A stretch of DNA of 64,000 nucleotides from Helicobacter sp. 11S03491-1 (GTDB lineage Bacteria; Campylobacterota; Campylobacteria; Campylobacterales; Helicobacteraceae). The notes beneath the pieces were generated by a model, which saw only the letters and a program-made list of their open reading frames with translations, did not search any database and was not told the origin of the DNA. This document shows positions 44,355-54,097 of the stretch, in pieces. Location of the stretch: positions 62,001-126,000 of the forward strand of contig NZ_MLAO01000005.1 in the NCBI RefSeq assembly GCF_002272835.1, given 5' to 3'. The first letter of the stretch is position 1, and each line of letters begins with the position of its first letter. The translations under genes and the position numbers were made by a program.

Positions 44355-45379
44355 TATTGTTCTTTATTAAAATTAAAATAATATTTGTCATAATAAATAT
44401 TATTTTTGTCATAAAAATTCATTTTATCTAATTTCATTTTTCCAAAAGAGCCTTTGACTTCAAGAATTCTATAATCAAAATTATTAATATCCAGCTCAAT
44501 TAAATAGCCTCTTTTTTCAATGCTATAGAGTCTATCACCAACAATAACAATCGCATTTAAGGAAGCAAAAGGCAATTTTATTTTATTGACTTCTCTAAGA
44601 GTCCTATCCAATTGAATGATTTGCCCCTCTAAAGTTAAAATATAAACATATGGCTTATGATACAAAACATCTTGAATATCCCCATCATAGCTAAATTCTT
44701 GTCCTGAAATAATAGCAACCAATCGTTTCCCTGTCGCAGCAAACATATTTTCACCATCTACAACCAAATAAGTTACATTATTAAAAAATTTTTCACTATT
44801 AATAATAATATTTCTAACAGGTGTGAAACTTTTTGTATCTACAACCAAAAGCCTTCCATCCAGGGTAGGAAAAACAACTAAGGTATCTAAAAAAACAGGA
44901 GCTGCTACCAAAGAATTAATAGCAATGCTTGAAACACCTTTTTGTGAAAAAAGAATATCTTTTGTTTTAATATCATAAATATTAGTGGAGTTATCTTCCA
45001 AAATAACAGCCAATTGGTTGAATTTTATGGAAGCACTAAGTGCGCAAGTGCTTGTAGGGATGATGATGGATTCTTGAGTGTTTTTATCAATAAGTTTGAT
45101 ATGATAACAATCTGAAGTAACAATGTAATAATTTTGGCTTTCATTTAGAAATAAGGAGTTTTTATTAATCTTTAATTGAGTCATTCCATTTTCACTAATG
45201 ACAATCCCATCTTCTAAAGTAGCCCCGTATCGATTGGAAACTTCTATCTTGTCCGGAAGCCTATGATCAAACTGAATACGACCATCTATTTGAGTGGGCT
45301 CAAAATATTTTTTAGGACTACAACCTATAAAAATAAAAACAACAATCAATGCAAAATAAATATTTCTATTTTTTATCAC
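44354..45379 (-). CDS. Beta-propeller-like lipoprotein
   Basis: The 341-residue protein has a lipoprotein signal with lipobox FIGC (Cys20), so it is a membrane-anchored periplasmic lipoprotein. The rest consists of repeated beta segments of the PQQ/propeller type, for example IVISENGMTQLKIN, QLAVILEDNSTNIYDIKT, LVVFPTLDGRLLVVDTK and YVYILTLEGQIIQLDRT. It may serve in envelope assembly, as BamB does in other bacteria, but this is only an analogy. It overlaps the next upstream gene (a TPR-like protein) by 14 bases; such a pair of propeller and TPR-like membrane protein recalls the BamB-YfgM gene pair of proteobacteria. Confidence 0.75.
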   Translation of the reverse strand: MIKNRNIYFALIVVFIFIGCSPKKYFEPTQIDGRIQFDHRLPDKIEVSNRYGATLEDGIVISENGMTQLKINKNSLFLNESQNYYIVTSDCYHIKLIDKNTQESIIIPTSTCALSASIKFNQLAVILEDNSTNIYDIKTKDILFSQKGVSSIAINSLVAAPVFLDTLVVFPTLDGRLLVVDTKSFTPVRNIIINSEKFFNNVTYLVVDGENMFAATGKRLVAIISGQEFSYDGDIQDVLYHKPYVYILTLEGQIIQLDRTLREVNKIKLPFASLNAIVIVGDRLYSIEKRGYLIELDINNFDYRILEVKGSFGKMKLDKMNFYDKNNIYYDKYYFNFNKEQ

Positions 45380-46025
45380 TTTTTTCCTCTGTATTTTTTT
45401 GATTTAGATTAGTTGGGCTAGCCGGAATAGATATATTTTTTTCTACCCCATAATGTTTTAAAATACTTGCTATTTGATAAGTAGGAGATATTCTATCTAT
45501 TTGATCTAGCAAGGTTCTTGCTTCAATAATTTTATTTTGTTTATCCAGCAAATAAGCTGCTTGTAAAATAGCAAGATCTTTCATTGGGGTTTTGCTCATG
45601 CTTTCAAGTTTTTCCGGGTCTTCAGAATAAGATGCGTATTGATAAGTTGCCAAATTTTTAATAATAATATTCTTAGATTCCGAAAGTTTTTGGAGTGTTT
45701 GCTTATCCCCATCTTTAAGTGCTTGTGCATATTCATAGAGATTATATAAATCTCTTGAACTATTTTTTAACTCATCCAACAAAGCCTGATTGTTTGGATT
45801 TTTCAATAATTTATTGTAAATTGTTGTAGTTTGTTGGGCTTGTTTTTCAGCGTTGTATGAAGAAAATTTGGCATACACAAACCAAACTATCAAAGCAATA
45901 ATAATTGCAAATAAAAAATATTTATATTTTTTATAAAGTCTCTCAAGCCTAAAGGCATTTTCTAAAATTTTTTCATCCCCTTTAAATTCTTCTTGTATTT
46001 GTTTAATATTTTTTTTAATACTCAT
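45366..46025 (-). CDS. Single-pass membrane protein with TPR-like domain (YfgM-like)
   Basis: This 219-residue protein has a short cytoplasmic N-terminus, one membrane segment (residues about 36-51, YFLFAIIIALIVWFVY) and a helical periplasmic region with TPR-like pairs (LLKNPNNQALLDELK, LYEYAQALKDGD). The arrangement fits YfgM-type proteins, which assist protein export with PpiD in E. coli. The downstream neighbour is a BamB-like propeller lipoprotein, the same gene pairing as in E. coli (yfgM-bamB). The call is inference from topology and context; the H. pylori homologue is uncharacterised as far as I know. Confidence 0.68.
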   Translation of the reverse strand: MSIKKNIKQIQEEFKGDEKILENAFRLERLYKKYKYFLFAIIIALIVWFVYAKFSSYNAEKQAQQTTTIYNKLLKNPNNQALLDELKNSSRDLYNLYEYAQALKDGDKQTLQKLSESKNIIIKNLATYQYASYSEDPEKLESMSKTPMKDLAILQAAYLLDKQNKIIEARTLLDQIDRISPTYQIASILKHYGVEKNISIPASPTNLNQKNTEEKSDKK

Positions 46026-46034
46026 TCATGCTCC

Positions 46035-46469
46035 TTATGATTTAATACCACTGCTACCAAAACCATTTGAACCTCTTGAAGTCGTATCAAGCTCATCGCA
46101 TTCAATAAAATCAGCTTGATAGACTTTGGTAATAACACCTTGGGCAATCCTATCACCTCGTAAAACGATAAAATCACTTTCAGAATGATTGATTAAAATG
46201 ACCATAATTTCACCTCGATAATCACTATCAATAGTGCCCGGAGTATTCAGCACGGTTATGCCGTGATGAAGTGCCAGCCCACTTCTAGGTCTAATTTGAA
46301 GCTCATAACCATCTTCTAGTGATAGACTCAAACCTGTCTTAACAAGAGCTGATTTCTTTGCTTGAAGTCTAATTTCTTCAACTGCGCATAAATCAAAACC
46401 TGCAGCACCTTTGCTCTGATATTTTGGGATAATACCATGAGGATGAATTTTTTTGATTTTAATCTTCAT
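46035..46469 (-). CDS. dut: dUTP diphosphatase
   Basis: Dut hydrolyses dUTP to dUMP. All five motifs are seen in this 144-residue protein: [11 protein letters not shown] (motif 1), RPRSGLAL (2), [11 protein letters not shown] with the catalytic Asp (3), [10 protein letters not shown] (4) and [12 protein letters not shown] (5). It is the trimeric type. Its ATG overlaps the greA stop by 4 bases. In H. pylori dut-greA-lpxB-hypA are also neighbours. Confidence 0.97.
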   Translation of the reverse strand: MKIKIKKIHPHGIIPKYQSKGAAGFDLCAVEEIRLQAKKSALVKTGLSLSLEDGYELQIRPRSGLALHHGITVLNTPGTIDSDYRGEIMVILINHSESDFIVLRGDRIAQGVITKVYQADFIECDELDTTSRGSNGFGSSGIKS

Positions 46470-46957
46470 TTCTCAAACTCTATTTTTTTATAAAATATCT
46501 CTAAAATTTCAAAATCATTTTCTCCATTGGGCAAGCTGATGGTGACTTCATCTCCTTGTATTTTGCCTATAAGACTTTTGGCAATAGGAGAACCAAATGA
46601 AATGAGTCCGCAAGAGGGGTTGCTTTCTGTGCTACCGACAATAGTGTAAATAAATTCTTTATCATTATCAAGATTGCGAATTTTTACCGTACTACCAAAA
46701 CTGACTTTATTATGGGCTAGAGTTTGGGGATCGATAACTTGAGCATTGCTTAAAATTTGACTTAAATCATTGATTCTTGCTTCAATAAAAAGTTGTTTTT
46801 CTTTGGCAGCATGATACTCGGCATTTTCTTTCAAATCTCCATGCCCACGTGCAATATCAATTTCTTTAATAATATTGGGACGCTCAATTTCTTTGAGATT
46901 TTTAAGCTCTGTGCAAAGCTTTTGGTATCCGTATTGACTCATAGGCTCTTTATTCAT
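46466..46957 (-). CDS. greA: Transcription elongation factor GreA
   Basis: GreA frees backtracked RNA polymerase by stimulating transcript cleavage. The N-terminal coiled coil includes [23 protein letters not shown] and the tip with [20 protein letters not shown], holding the acidic residues that reach the active site. The C-terminal FKBP-like domain has [21 protein letters not shown]. Length 163 is normal. It lies between lpxB and dut on the minus strand and overlaps dut by 4 bases. Confidence 0.96.
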   Translation of the reverse strand: MNKEPMSQYGYQKLCTELKNLKEIERPNIIKEIDIARGHGDLKENAEYHAAKEKQLFIEARINDLSQILSNAQVIDPQTLAHNKVSFGSTVKIRNLDNDKEFIYTIVGSTESNPSCGLISFGSPIAKSLIGKIQGDEVTISLPNGENDFEILEIFYKKIEFEK

Positions 46958-47003
46958 TATATTCTATCTCCTCATCAAAATTATAATCATATAAAATTAC
47001 AAG

Positions 47004-48071
47004 TTAAAATAATGTTAATTTGATCCATTTAGCAATATTTTCTGCACTACCATATTTGAGATATTTTTTGATTCTACCTGATTCTATTAAAAATTTTTCT
47101 CTATCTAGCCTATAGTATTGTTCTATTAGATTATGGGCATTCAAATCATTTTGTATTAATTCTTTGTGTAATTGTGTTTTTCCACGCCCCGGAGTTTCAC
47201 CATTTAGGGCATTATAAAATATATTTGCCAGTCCGATATAATGAAGTTTGACAAAAACTTTAGCAATCATAAAATCAATCGCTCTTGTTTTATAACCTAA
47301 TATAAATGGTGTTCCAATGAGCGCAGCTTCCAGTGTTGCTGTCCCGCTACAAATAAAAGCAAATTCAGCCTCATAAAGACTTTTGTGTGCATCAAAAGAA
47401 ATTTCAAATTGATGGATTTGTTCCCCATAAATTGATTTTAATTCCAAATTTTTAAAGGCTTGGGGGACAACAAGAATCTTTTTTTTATCTTGAATTTGTT
47501 TTGCGGCTTGAGCAAATATAGGGAATATTCTATCAATTTCACCTCTTCTGCTTCCGGGCATGAAAACAATCCCCTCTCCTTTAGGTGATTGTTTTTGATA
47601 GGTAATTTCATCAAGAAGCGGATGCCCTACATAAGTAGCTTTTTTTCTATAAAATGGAACTTCAAAAGGCAATATAGCCCCAAGCTGATCGCAATATTGT
47701 TCTATTTTTTTACCTCTCCATGGTTTCCATGCCCAAATTTGAGGGAGTATATAATAGATAATAGGCTTTTTTGGATCTAATTTTTTGATATTTTTAGCCA
47801 AAGGAATATGAAAAGAAGAAGCATCCATCAGCAGAACAAGATCGGCTTGCATGGCTAGTTTCGCCATTTTTTTATTGGCTTGATAAAAAAATTTCAATTT
47901 TGAAAAAACATCGCTAAACCCCATTACCGAAAATTCCCTAGGATCATAAAGAGGTTTTCCCAAATCTTGTTCAAAAATACCTATAAATTCAATATTTTTT
48001 AAATGTTTTTTAAGCTCTCTTAAATGTATGTTTGAGCTTGGTTCAAGAGCGCTAACAAAAAGTTTGGGCAT
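47004..48071 (-). CDS. lpxB: Lipid-A-disaccharide synthase
   Basis: LpxB joins UDP-2,3-diacylglucosamine and lipid X to form the lipid A disaccharide. This 355-residue glycosyltransferase (GT19) begins KLFVSALEPSSNIHLRELKK, has YILPQIWAWKPWRGKKIEQY near 110-129 and the C-terminal FICSGTATLEAALIGTPFIL with the nucleotide-binding pattern. It is separated by 46 bases from greA and overlaps the coiled-coil protein gene by one base. The neighbouring lpxR and heptose genes also belong to LPS biology. Confidence 0.95.
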   Translation of the reverse strand: MPKLFVSALEPSSNIHLRELKKHLKNIEFIGIFEQDLGKPLYDPREFSVMGFSDVFSKLKFFYQANKKMAKLAMQADLVLLMDASSFHIPLAKNIKKLDPKKPIIYYILPQIWAWKPWRGKKIEQYCDQLGAILPFEVPFYRKKATYVGHPLLDEITYQKQSPKGEGIVFMPGSRRGEIDRIFPIFAQAAKQIQDKKKILVVPQAFKNLELKSIYGEQIHQFEISFDAHKSLYEAEFAFICSGTATLEAALIGTPFILGYKTRAIDFMIAKVFVKLHYIGLANIFYNALNGETPGRGKTQLHKELIQNDLNAHNLIEQYYRLDREKFLIESGRIKKYLKYGSAENIAKWIKLTLF

Positions 48072-48661
48072 TAATTATTCTTTGAGTATTCATTGGCTTT
48101 TAATATATCTTCAGCATAAAAATCCCTAAGTTCAATTTTGAGTTTTGAATTTTCTAATTCAAAATCTAAAATTTGCTCTTGGAGCATTTTATTTTCTTTC
48201 AGAAGAATGCGATATTTTTTGTATAGAGTATCTGTAAAAGTTTTTTTAACAGGTCTGGCTTTTGCAATAGTTCCATCCTTGAGATAAATATCTATTGTTT
48301 CTAAGGGTTTGGGCAGGATCTCTTCTCTTTTTTCGTGGATAATTTGATGTTTTTCACTTCGAAGTTTTGAGAGATTTTTTTTAATTTTTTGCTTAAAAAT
48401 CTCTTGTTTTATTTGATTGATTTCATTTGTTTTTTCTTCTTTTGTATCTTCTAGAGTTTTGATTTGATTTTTATATTTGATAACTTTGTGGCGTATTTCC
48501 TTCAAAGCTATTTTTGCTTGGGCAATTTCATTCTTATAAGATAAAACTTCTTGAGCAAACCTTTCTCTCTCTTCTTCAAAAAGCCTTGCAACCTCCCAAC
48601 TTTCCTTGATTTCAGAACTTTTTTGAATAAACTCTTGAAATATTTGTTTATTTTGTATCAT
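48071..48661 (-). CDS. Coiled-coil protein between hypA and lpxB
   Basis: This 196-residue protein is very rich in Lys, Glu, Gln and Ile, with a long heptad-rich region (about residues 25-125) and a second one near the C-terminus (about 150-185). Between them is the short segment YLKDGTIAKARPVKKTFTD. There is no signal peptide or membrane segment. I do not recognise a family; H. pylori also has an uncharacterised gene near this position. It overlaps lpxB by one base and follows hypA by 3 bases. Confidence 0.65.
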   Translation of the reverse strand: MIQNKQIFQEFIQKSSEIKESWEVARLFEEERERFAQEVLSYKNEIAQAKIALKEIRHKVIKYKNQIKTLEDTKEEKTNEINQIKQEIFKQKIKKNLSKLRSEKHQIIHEKREEILPKPLETIDIYLKDGTIAKARPVKKTFTDTLYKKYRILLKENKMLQEQILDFELENSKLKIELRDFYAEDILKANEYSKNN

Positions 48662-48664
48662 GTA

Positions 48665-49018
48665 TCACTCTCCCATCATCTCTAAAGATAGTAGATGCAT
48701 TTCACGTCCCTTAATAATTTCCAGGTTTTTTCCTTGACATTTTGGACATATTCCATAGTCCATATTTTCAGGCATAAAGGTATAATTGCAGTCCTTACAT
48801 TTTAACTCAATCTTTTCTTCAATGATATCCAAAATAGCATTTTTACAAACAGGAGATTCTTCTCTAAAAGTTTCAAAAGCACTTATAAATAAACTTTTAT
48901 CCATACCGCTTCTCTCCCCAATCCCCACAATTACCTTTTCAATCCGGGTTGCATTGTTTTTTCCGGCATGTTCTTCACAAAGATCAATTAATGAGGAAAC
49001 TACAGAATATTCATGCAT
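48665..49018 (-). CDS. hypA: Hydrogenase/urease nickel incorporation protein HypA
   Basis: HypA delivers nickel to hydrogenase and, in Helicobacter, to urease. It starts MHEYSVV, where His2 is the nickel ligand, and contains a zinc site from two CxxC pairs, CKDC near residue 74 and CPKC near 91, as is usual. The 117-residue length matches H. pylori HypA. It lies between the WD40-solenoid gene (17-base gap) and the coiled-coil protein gene. The enzyme it serves here is not in the window. Confidence 0.95.
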   Translation of the reverse strand: MHEYSVVSSLIDLCEEHAGKNNATRIEKVIVGIGERSGMDKSLFISAFETFREESPVCKNAILDIIEEKIELKCKDCNYTFMPENMDYGICPKCQGKNLEIIKGREMHLLSLEMMGE

Positions 49019-49035
49019 GTGTTTTACCTTTTATT

Positions 49036-51171
49036 TTAGTTTTTTGTAAAAATGATACTTTGTATATGGTTAATACTTTTATTTGGTTGCTCTCGAATAT
49101 TTTCGGGTATTTTTTCCAGAATACTTTGAAGTTCTTCATCTTGAGCGCACAAACTTCTAATTTCATCATCTTTAGTATATCTTAAAACATACTGCTCAAT
49201 ACTCATTTTCCAATCAATATTAGATTTTTTACTTTCCAAGGCTATTTGTATTTCATATAAATAGGCTATTTTCATGATAATATCAACCTTGTTTTTCCAG
49301 TAATCTAGCGAAAAAAACGGCTGTATTTTTGCATAAACTTCTTTCGTGTTACCTTTTTGGGCAATAAGTTTGGTTTTATCAAAAATTTGCATAATCTCAT
49401 CGTAAATAGCAATATATTCTTCTGAAGATGCCATCTCAGGGCATAATTGAAGCATTTTGTAACATTCCGGATAATCTTTTGCTTTGCATTTCTCCAAGAA
49501 GCGATCAATATTATGAATATAATTTTGGCTTTTTATTCCAAATTCTTTAAAAGGCTCGATATATAGCAAAACATTTATTATTTCATTGGCTTGAGCATAG
49601 TTTTTTGTAGCCATAAAGTCCTGAACTTCATGAGTCATTTTTTCACAAGCAAGATACATTCTTTTATATGTCCTGCTATTTTTGAGAAAAGGACATTGGA
49701 CAACTAATGAAAAATAATTCGTAAAGTCTTGCTCTTTTGTGTATTTTTCAGCTAATAAATATTTATCGCAATTATTGAGAAGTGTGGTAATAATCATCTT
49801 TTTATCAGGGATATTTTCAAAAGGCGCCAAAATACTCCTTACTTTTTCTTTATTACCGGTGGCATCTTGGGAAATCAGATGTTGGGAAACATTGTAAATT
49901 TTATCAAAATATTCTTCCATCTTTTTGTATTCATCTAAATTTTTAATGCAAGGGTGTTGAGAAGATATTTCATATGCCTTAGCATAATCATTATTCTTGA
50001 AAGCTGCTGAAAATTCTTGAATAAAAGTTTTTTCATAGAGATATTGTTTGAGTTCGGCTTCTTTTTTGGGATCTTCAAAATAAGGAGTGGCAATATTGAG
50101 TATATCATCAATTTGATTTGTGAGCAAAAGCTTAGTAACATCTTTAATCACTTCTTGCCATCGATTATTTTTTACATGAGTATAAATTTCTAAAGTTTTA
50201 AGCAAGATATTATTTTGCTCAGCAAATATTTTTGCTTGTTCAAAATCATCTTGATTGAGTAATTTTAAAAATTCATCAAGTTTGTAAAATCTATCAATAA
50301 TTTGGATACTGCCATCTGCAAAACAAATAAAAATCAAATTTTCATATTCTTTAATGCAAGTAACTCCTTTTGATGAAAGCTTCATTGTATGCGTAACTGT
50401 ATTATCTTTGAGATTATGAATATAAAAAACATCTTCCCTTGTGCCTACATAAGCATAATTTTCATCAATATTCAAGATAATTTTTGTAGGCCATGAGGTA
50501 AAATTCATGCGACATTGATTTTGCAAGGTTCTCAGATCGAAAATACCGGATTCCCCTCCCTTGCAAACATAAAAAATTCTAGTATCCTCATCAAAGAAAA
50601 TCATATCTTCTATGACACTTGGGGTTTTTGTTATTTTTGGTTTCGCATCTGTTTTGAGATTATAAAATGTCAAAGTCAAATCATAAGAAGCATAGCAAAT
50701 ATTTTCAGAATGCTTGCCAAAAGCAATACAAGAAATATAATCAGGTCTTCTGGGCAAAAATGTATTTAATTTGTGATTAGGATGTGTATATATAAATACT
50801 CTTCCATCTTCTCCGCCTGTAGCAAGATATTTACAATCAGAAGAAAATTTTGAAACACTAATATCCGTTCGATGCCACCTAAGCCTGGCAACTAAAGAAA
50901 TTAAATTATTTTCCATTTTATACACTGTTGCTATTGAGCTTTTAACTTTGGGCATTGAAATATATCCGTCTTGAGAGCAACTCACAGCTTTAGAATATTG
51001 ATGAAGAGGTCTGGCATTTTTTGACACTTGCTTGCTAAATGAAAAAAGAAATTCTTTGAGAGAAAATTTATAGATTCTATAGCGATGATCAGCAAATAAA
51101 TATTCGTCTTCGCTTAATCCAATATCAAGCACACTTCCAATTAGATTGATTTTGTTTTTAATCTTGAGCAC
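49036..51171 (-). CDS. Beta-propeller plus alpha-solenoid protein
   Basis: This 711-residue cytoplasmic protein (no signal peptide) has WD40-like repeats in residues about 1-300 (for example VSKFSSDCKYLATGGEDGRVFIY and CIKEYENLIFICFADGSIQII), followed by a helical region (about 305-690). In the helical part a unit of about 85-90 residues recurs with similar wording: ISSQHPCIKNLDEYKKM near 402-418, VVQCPFLKNSRTYKRM near 490-505 and LQLCPEMASSEEYIAI near 575-590. No known catalytic motif is seen. It heads the long minus-strand gene run ending at gmhA. The fold order recalls eukaryotic coat proteins, which is structural analogy only. Confidence 0.75.
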   Translation of the reverse strand: MLKIKNKINLIGSVLDIGLSEDEYLFADHRYRIYKFSLKEFLFSFSKQVSKNARPLHQYSKAVSCSQDGYISMPKVKSSIATVYKMENNLISLVARLRWHRTDISVSKFSSDCKYLATGGEDGRVFIYTHPNHKLNTFLPRRPDYISCIAFGKHSENICYASYDLTLTFYNLKTDAKPKITKTPSVIEDMIFFDEDTRIFYVCKGGESGIFDLRTLQNQCRMNFTSWPTKIILNIDENYAYVGTREDVFYIHNLKDNTVTHTMKLSSKGVTCIKEYENLIFICFADGSIQIIDRFYKLDEFLKLLNQDDFEQAKIFAEQNNILLKTLEIYTHVKNNRWQEVIKDVTKLLLTNQIDDILNIATPYFEDPKKEAELKQYLYEKTFIQEFSAAFKNNDYAKAYEISSQHPCIKNLDEYKKMEEYFDKIYNVSQHLISQDATGNKEKVRSILAPFENIPDKKMIITTLLNNCDKYLLAEKYTKEQDFTNYFSLVVQCPFLKNSRTYKRMYLACEKMTHEVQDFMATKNYAQANEIINVLLYIEPFKEFGIKSQNYIHNIDRFLEKCKAKDYPECYKMLQLCPEMASSEEYIAIYDEIMQIFDKTKLIAQKGNTKEVYAKIQPFFSLDYWKNKVDIIMKIAYLYEIQIALESKKSNIDWKMSIEQYVLRYTKDDEIRSLCAQDEELQSILEKIPENIREQPNKSINHIQSIIFTKN

Positions 51172-51261
51172 TATAGTTCCAATATTTAATGAAAATTATC
51201 CTAATTAATGATTTGATTTTAAACTAAAAATCTTATTTATAGCATTAAAGGTGAAATTTAT

Positions 51262-51269
51262 TGTATAAT
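51262..51269 (+). promoter_or_regulatory. Extended -10 promoter of ispG
   Basis: TTGTATAATG contains TGTATAAT, a perfect -10 box with the upstream TG, 88 bases before the ispG ATG. No clear -35 box is seen, as is usual in Helicobacter. The same intergenic region must hold the promoter of the divergent propeller-solenoid gene. Confidence 0.55.
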
Positions 51270-51356
51270 GATAACATAAAATTAAAGTTGTGTAACTAAA
51301 TCAATATAAAAAGATTTTTCTGATAATCTAATAAACAAAAAAACGAAAGAAGAAAA

Positions 51357-52430
51357 ATGTTGATTCCACGCTATAAAACCAAACAAATCCATATAGGTAA
51401 TGTGCCTATAGGCGGAGATGCCCCTATTAGTGTCCAAAGTATGACTTTTACAAAAACAGCAGATATAGAAGCCACAAAAAAACAAATAGACAGATTGCAT
51501 TTTGCCGGAGCTGATATTGTTCGGGTTGCTGTGAGTGATCAACAAGATGCAAATGCCTTAGCAGATCTTAAAAAAATCTCTCCTTTGCCTATTGTGGCAG
51601 ATATTCATTTTAGACATCGTTTTGCCCTCATTGCTGCTGAAAGTGTGGATGGTATTCGAATCAATCCGGGAAATATCGGGACAAAAGATAGAATCAAAGC
51701 AGTTGCACAAGCTTGCAATCAAAGGCAACTTCCCATACGTATTGGTGTCAATAGCGGAAGTCTGGAAAAGGAATTTGACAAAAAATATGGTCCTACACCA
51801 AAAGGTATGGTAGAATCGGCACTTTATAACATTAAGCTTTTAGAGGATTTTGGATTTGAAAATATTAAGGTATCTCTTAAGGCTAGTGATGTAGAGCGGA
51901 CTATTGAGGCATACAGGATGTTAAGACCTTTGGTGGATTATCCGTTTCATTTAGGAGTTACAGAGGCCGGGACTATTTTTCACTCTATGATTAAGAGTTC
52001 TATGGCACTAGGGAATCTATTGATGGAGGGGATTGGAGATACGATGAGGGTATCTATTACGGGCGAATTAGAAGAGGAAATAAAGGTTGCAAGGGCTATT
52101 TTAAGATATAGTGGCAGACAAAAAGACGGGATTACTATTATTTCTTGCCCAACTTGCGGGAGAATTGAAGCTAATTTGGTTGATGCAGTCAAAGAAGTAG
52201 AAAAAAGATTATCCCATATCAAAACACCTTTGAATATAAGTGTTATGGGGTGTGCAGTAAATGCGCTAGGGGAAGCCAAGCATGCTGATATTGCTATTGC
52301 TTTTGGAAATCACAGCGGGTTAATTATCAAAGCCGGAGAGATTTTATGCAGGTTACCTGAAAACAAAATTTTGGAAGTTTTCATAAATGAAGTTGAAAAG
52401 CTTGCGCTTGAACGTGGAGTAACCAAATAA
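51357..52430 (+). CDS. ispG: 4-hydroxy-3-methylbut-2-enyl diphosphate synthase IspG (GcpE)
   Basis: IspG makes HMBPP in the MEP isoprenoid pathway and carries a 4Fe-4S cluster. Typical regions are [21 protein letters not shown] at the start (residues 17-37, quoted in part), [15 protein letters not shown] near 80, INPGNIG near 103, and the cluster cysteines in SCPTCGR near 262-268 and MGCAVN near 300. Length 357 is that of the bacterial two-domain form. proA begins 1 base after its stop. Confidence 0.97.
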   Translation: MLIPRYKTKQIHIGNVPIGGDAPISVQSMTFTKTADIEATKKQIDRLHFAGADIVRVAVSDQQDANALADLKKISPLPIVADIHFRHRFALIAAESVDGIRINPGNIGTKDRIKAVAQACNQRQLPIRIGVNSGSLEKEFDKKYGPTPKGMVESALYNIKLLEDFGFENIKVSLKASDVERTIEAYRMLRPLVDYPFHLGVTEAGTIFHSMIKSSMALGNLLMEGIGDTMRVSITGELEEEIKVARAILRYSGRQKDGITIISCPTCGRIEANLVDAVKEVEKRLSHIKTPLNISVMGCAVNALGEAKHADIAIAFGNHSGLIIKAGEILCRLPENKILEVFINEVEKLALERGVTK

Positions 52431-52431
52431 A

Positions 52432-53667
52432 ATGGAAGATTTTTATCATAAACTCAAAATAAGTGCAAGATTTTTATCAAAACTCTCTCATGTTAAACGT
52501 ATAGAAATTTTATCTGCTTTGGCACAAAATCTAAGATTACACCAAATTGAAATTTTGCAAGCTAATAAAAAAGATTTATTCCAAGCTCAAGAGAATAAAA
52601 TTTCAGCTCCTATGTATGAACGCTTAATGCTTGATGAAGATAAAATTAACTCCATGAGTCAATCAATCTTAAAGATCGCTTCCCAACCTGATCCGTTAAA
52701 CAAGATTTTAGATGGTTGGAGAACATCCGGTGGTTTGAATATTCAAAAAATCAGTATCCCTATAGGGGTTATTGGTGTCATATACGAATCAAGACCTAAT
52801 GTTACCATCGATATTGCTGCCCTTTGCCTTAAAAGTGGGAATATTTGCATTCTCAAAGGTGGCAAAGAAGCCCGGAATACAAATTTTATGCTCCATAAAA
52901 TCATCCAAGATACATTGAGGGAACATGAATTTTTGATCGAATGTGTCAATATGATTAAAGATATTTCCAAACAATCAATGCTTTCTTTTATCCAAATGGA
53001 TCAATATATTGACTTACTTATTCCCAGAGGGGGAGAATCACTTATTAATTTTGTAACAAAAAATACCACCATCCCTATTATCAAGCATGACAAAGGAATT
53101 TGCCATTTGTATCTCCATGAAGATTGTGATTTTTCAAAAGCCATCCAAATTGCTATCAATGCAAAAACTTCTCGACCTAGTGTTTGCAATGCCATTGAAA
53201 CGCTCTTAATCGATATGGCGATTGCTCCAAAAATTTTACCTTTACTTGAAGAAGCCTTTAAACAAACTCAAACGCTCTTAAAGGGCGATGAAGAAGTTAG
53301 GAGGTTTATTCAAGCAGATATTTTAAATCCTCAGGATTTGGATACTGAATATGGTGATAATATTCTTAATATTGTAGTGGTTCATAACTTTCAAGAAGCT
53401 CTGGCACATATAGAGAAGCATAGCTCCAGACATTCAGATTCTATTATTACAGAAAACTATACTATTGCACAAAATTTTTTAGATACCATTGATTCAGCTT
53501 GTGTCTATGTAAATGCCTCAACACGTTTTAGTGATGGAGGAGAATTTGGCTTTGGAGCAGAAGTAGGCATTTCTACTTCAAAACTTCATGCTAGAGGACC
53601 TATGGGGATAGATTCTTTAACCACTTATAAATATAAAATTTATGGTGAGGGTCAAGTCAGATTATAA
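52432..53667 (+). CDS. proA: Glutamate-5-semialdehyde dehydrogenase
   Basis: ProA reduces glutamyl 5-phosphate in proline synthesis with NADPH. Motifs are GVIGVIYESRPNVTIDIAALC near 112-132 and the catalytic cysteine in RPSVCNAIETLLI near 250, then DSACVYVNASTRFSDGGEFG near 364 and STSKLHARGPMG near 387. Length 411 is normal. It starts one base after ispG. proB is not in the window, and H. pylori lacks this pathway in my memory, which supports another species. Confidence 0.95.
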   Translation: MEDFYHKLKISARFLSKLSHVKRIEILSALAQNLRLHQIEILQANKKDLFQAQENKISAPMYERLMLDEDKINSMSQSILKIASQPDPLNKILDGWRTSGGLNIQKISIPIGVIGVIYESRPNVTIDIAALCLKSGNICILKGGKEARNTNFMLHKIIQDTLREHEFLIECVNMIKDISKQSMLSFIQMDQYIDLLIPRGGESLINFVTKNTTIPIIKHDKGICHLYLHEDCDFSKAIQIAINAKTSRPSVCNAIETLLIDMAIAPKILPLLEEAFKQTQTLLKGDEEVRRFIQADILNPQDLDTEYGDNILNIVVVHNFQEALAHIEKHSSRHSDSIITENYTIAQNFLDTIDSACVYVNASTRFSDGGEFGFGAEVGISTSKLHARGPMGIDSLTTYKYKIYGEGQVRL

Positions 53668-53682
53668 CCTTGAGGAGAATGG

Positions 53683-54003
53683 ATGAAATATTGGATATTG
53701 CTCATGTTGGCAGTTATTTTTGAAGCAATGGCAGCCTTATCATTAAAAATTTCCACAAATACCCAAAATCATATTTATACCTTGTTATACGGAGTATGTT
53801 TTGCCATTAGTTTAGGGATGTTTTATCTGGCAAGCAAAGGCATTCCTTTGAGCATAGGATATGCAATATGGGCTGGTTTGGGACTTAGTATTGTTTCTCT
53901 TATTGGATTTATTATTTTTAAAGAAGAGATTAATTTTGCAAAAATAATTTTTCTATTTATGATTATTATTGGAGTTATTGGATTGAAATTTATTTCAAAA
54001 TAA
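53683..54003 (+). CDS. Small multidrug resistance (SMR) family transporter
   Basis: This 106-residue protein has four membrane helices and the SMR hallmarks: Glu14 in the first helix (AVIFEAMAALSLK) and GYAIWAGLGLS near residues 66-76. SMR proteins export cationic compounds or guanidinium, or act in lipid transport, in exchange for protons as antiparallel dimers. A single gene suffices for a homodimer. It follows proA by 15 bases with a TTGAGGAG ribosome binding site, so it is probably in the ispG-proA transcript. Substrate is not predictable. Confidence 0.9.
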   Translation: MKYWILLMLAVIFEAMAALSLKISTNTQNHIYTLLYGVCFAISLGMFYLASKGIPLSIGYAIWAGLGLSIVSLIGFIIFKEEINFAKIIFLFMIIIGVIGLKFISK

Positions 54004-54097
54004 TATTTTTTGCCCTTTTATCTCAAACTTATATTCTTTAAAGTTTCATAATACTACAATTCCGCCATTTTAAAGCTTATTTATAGGAGTTCCAAAA

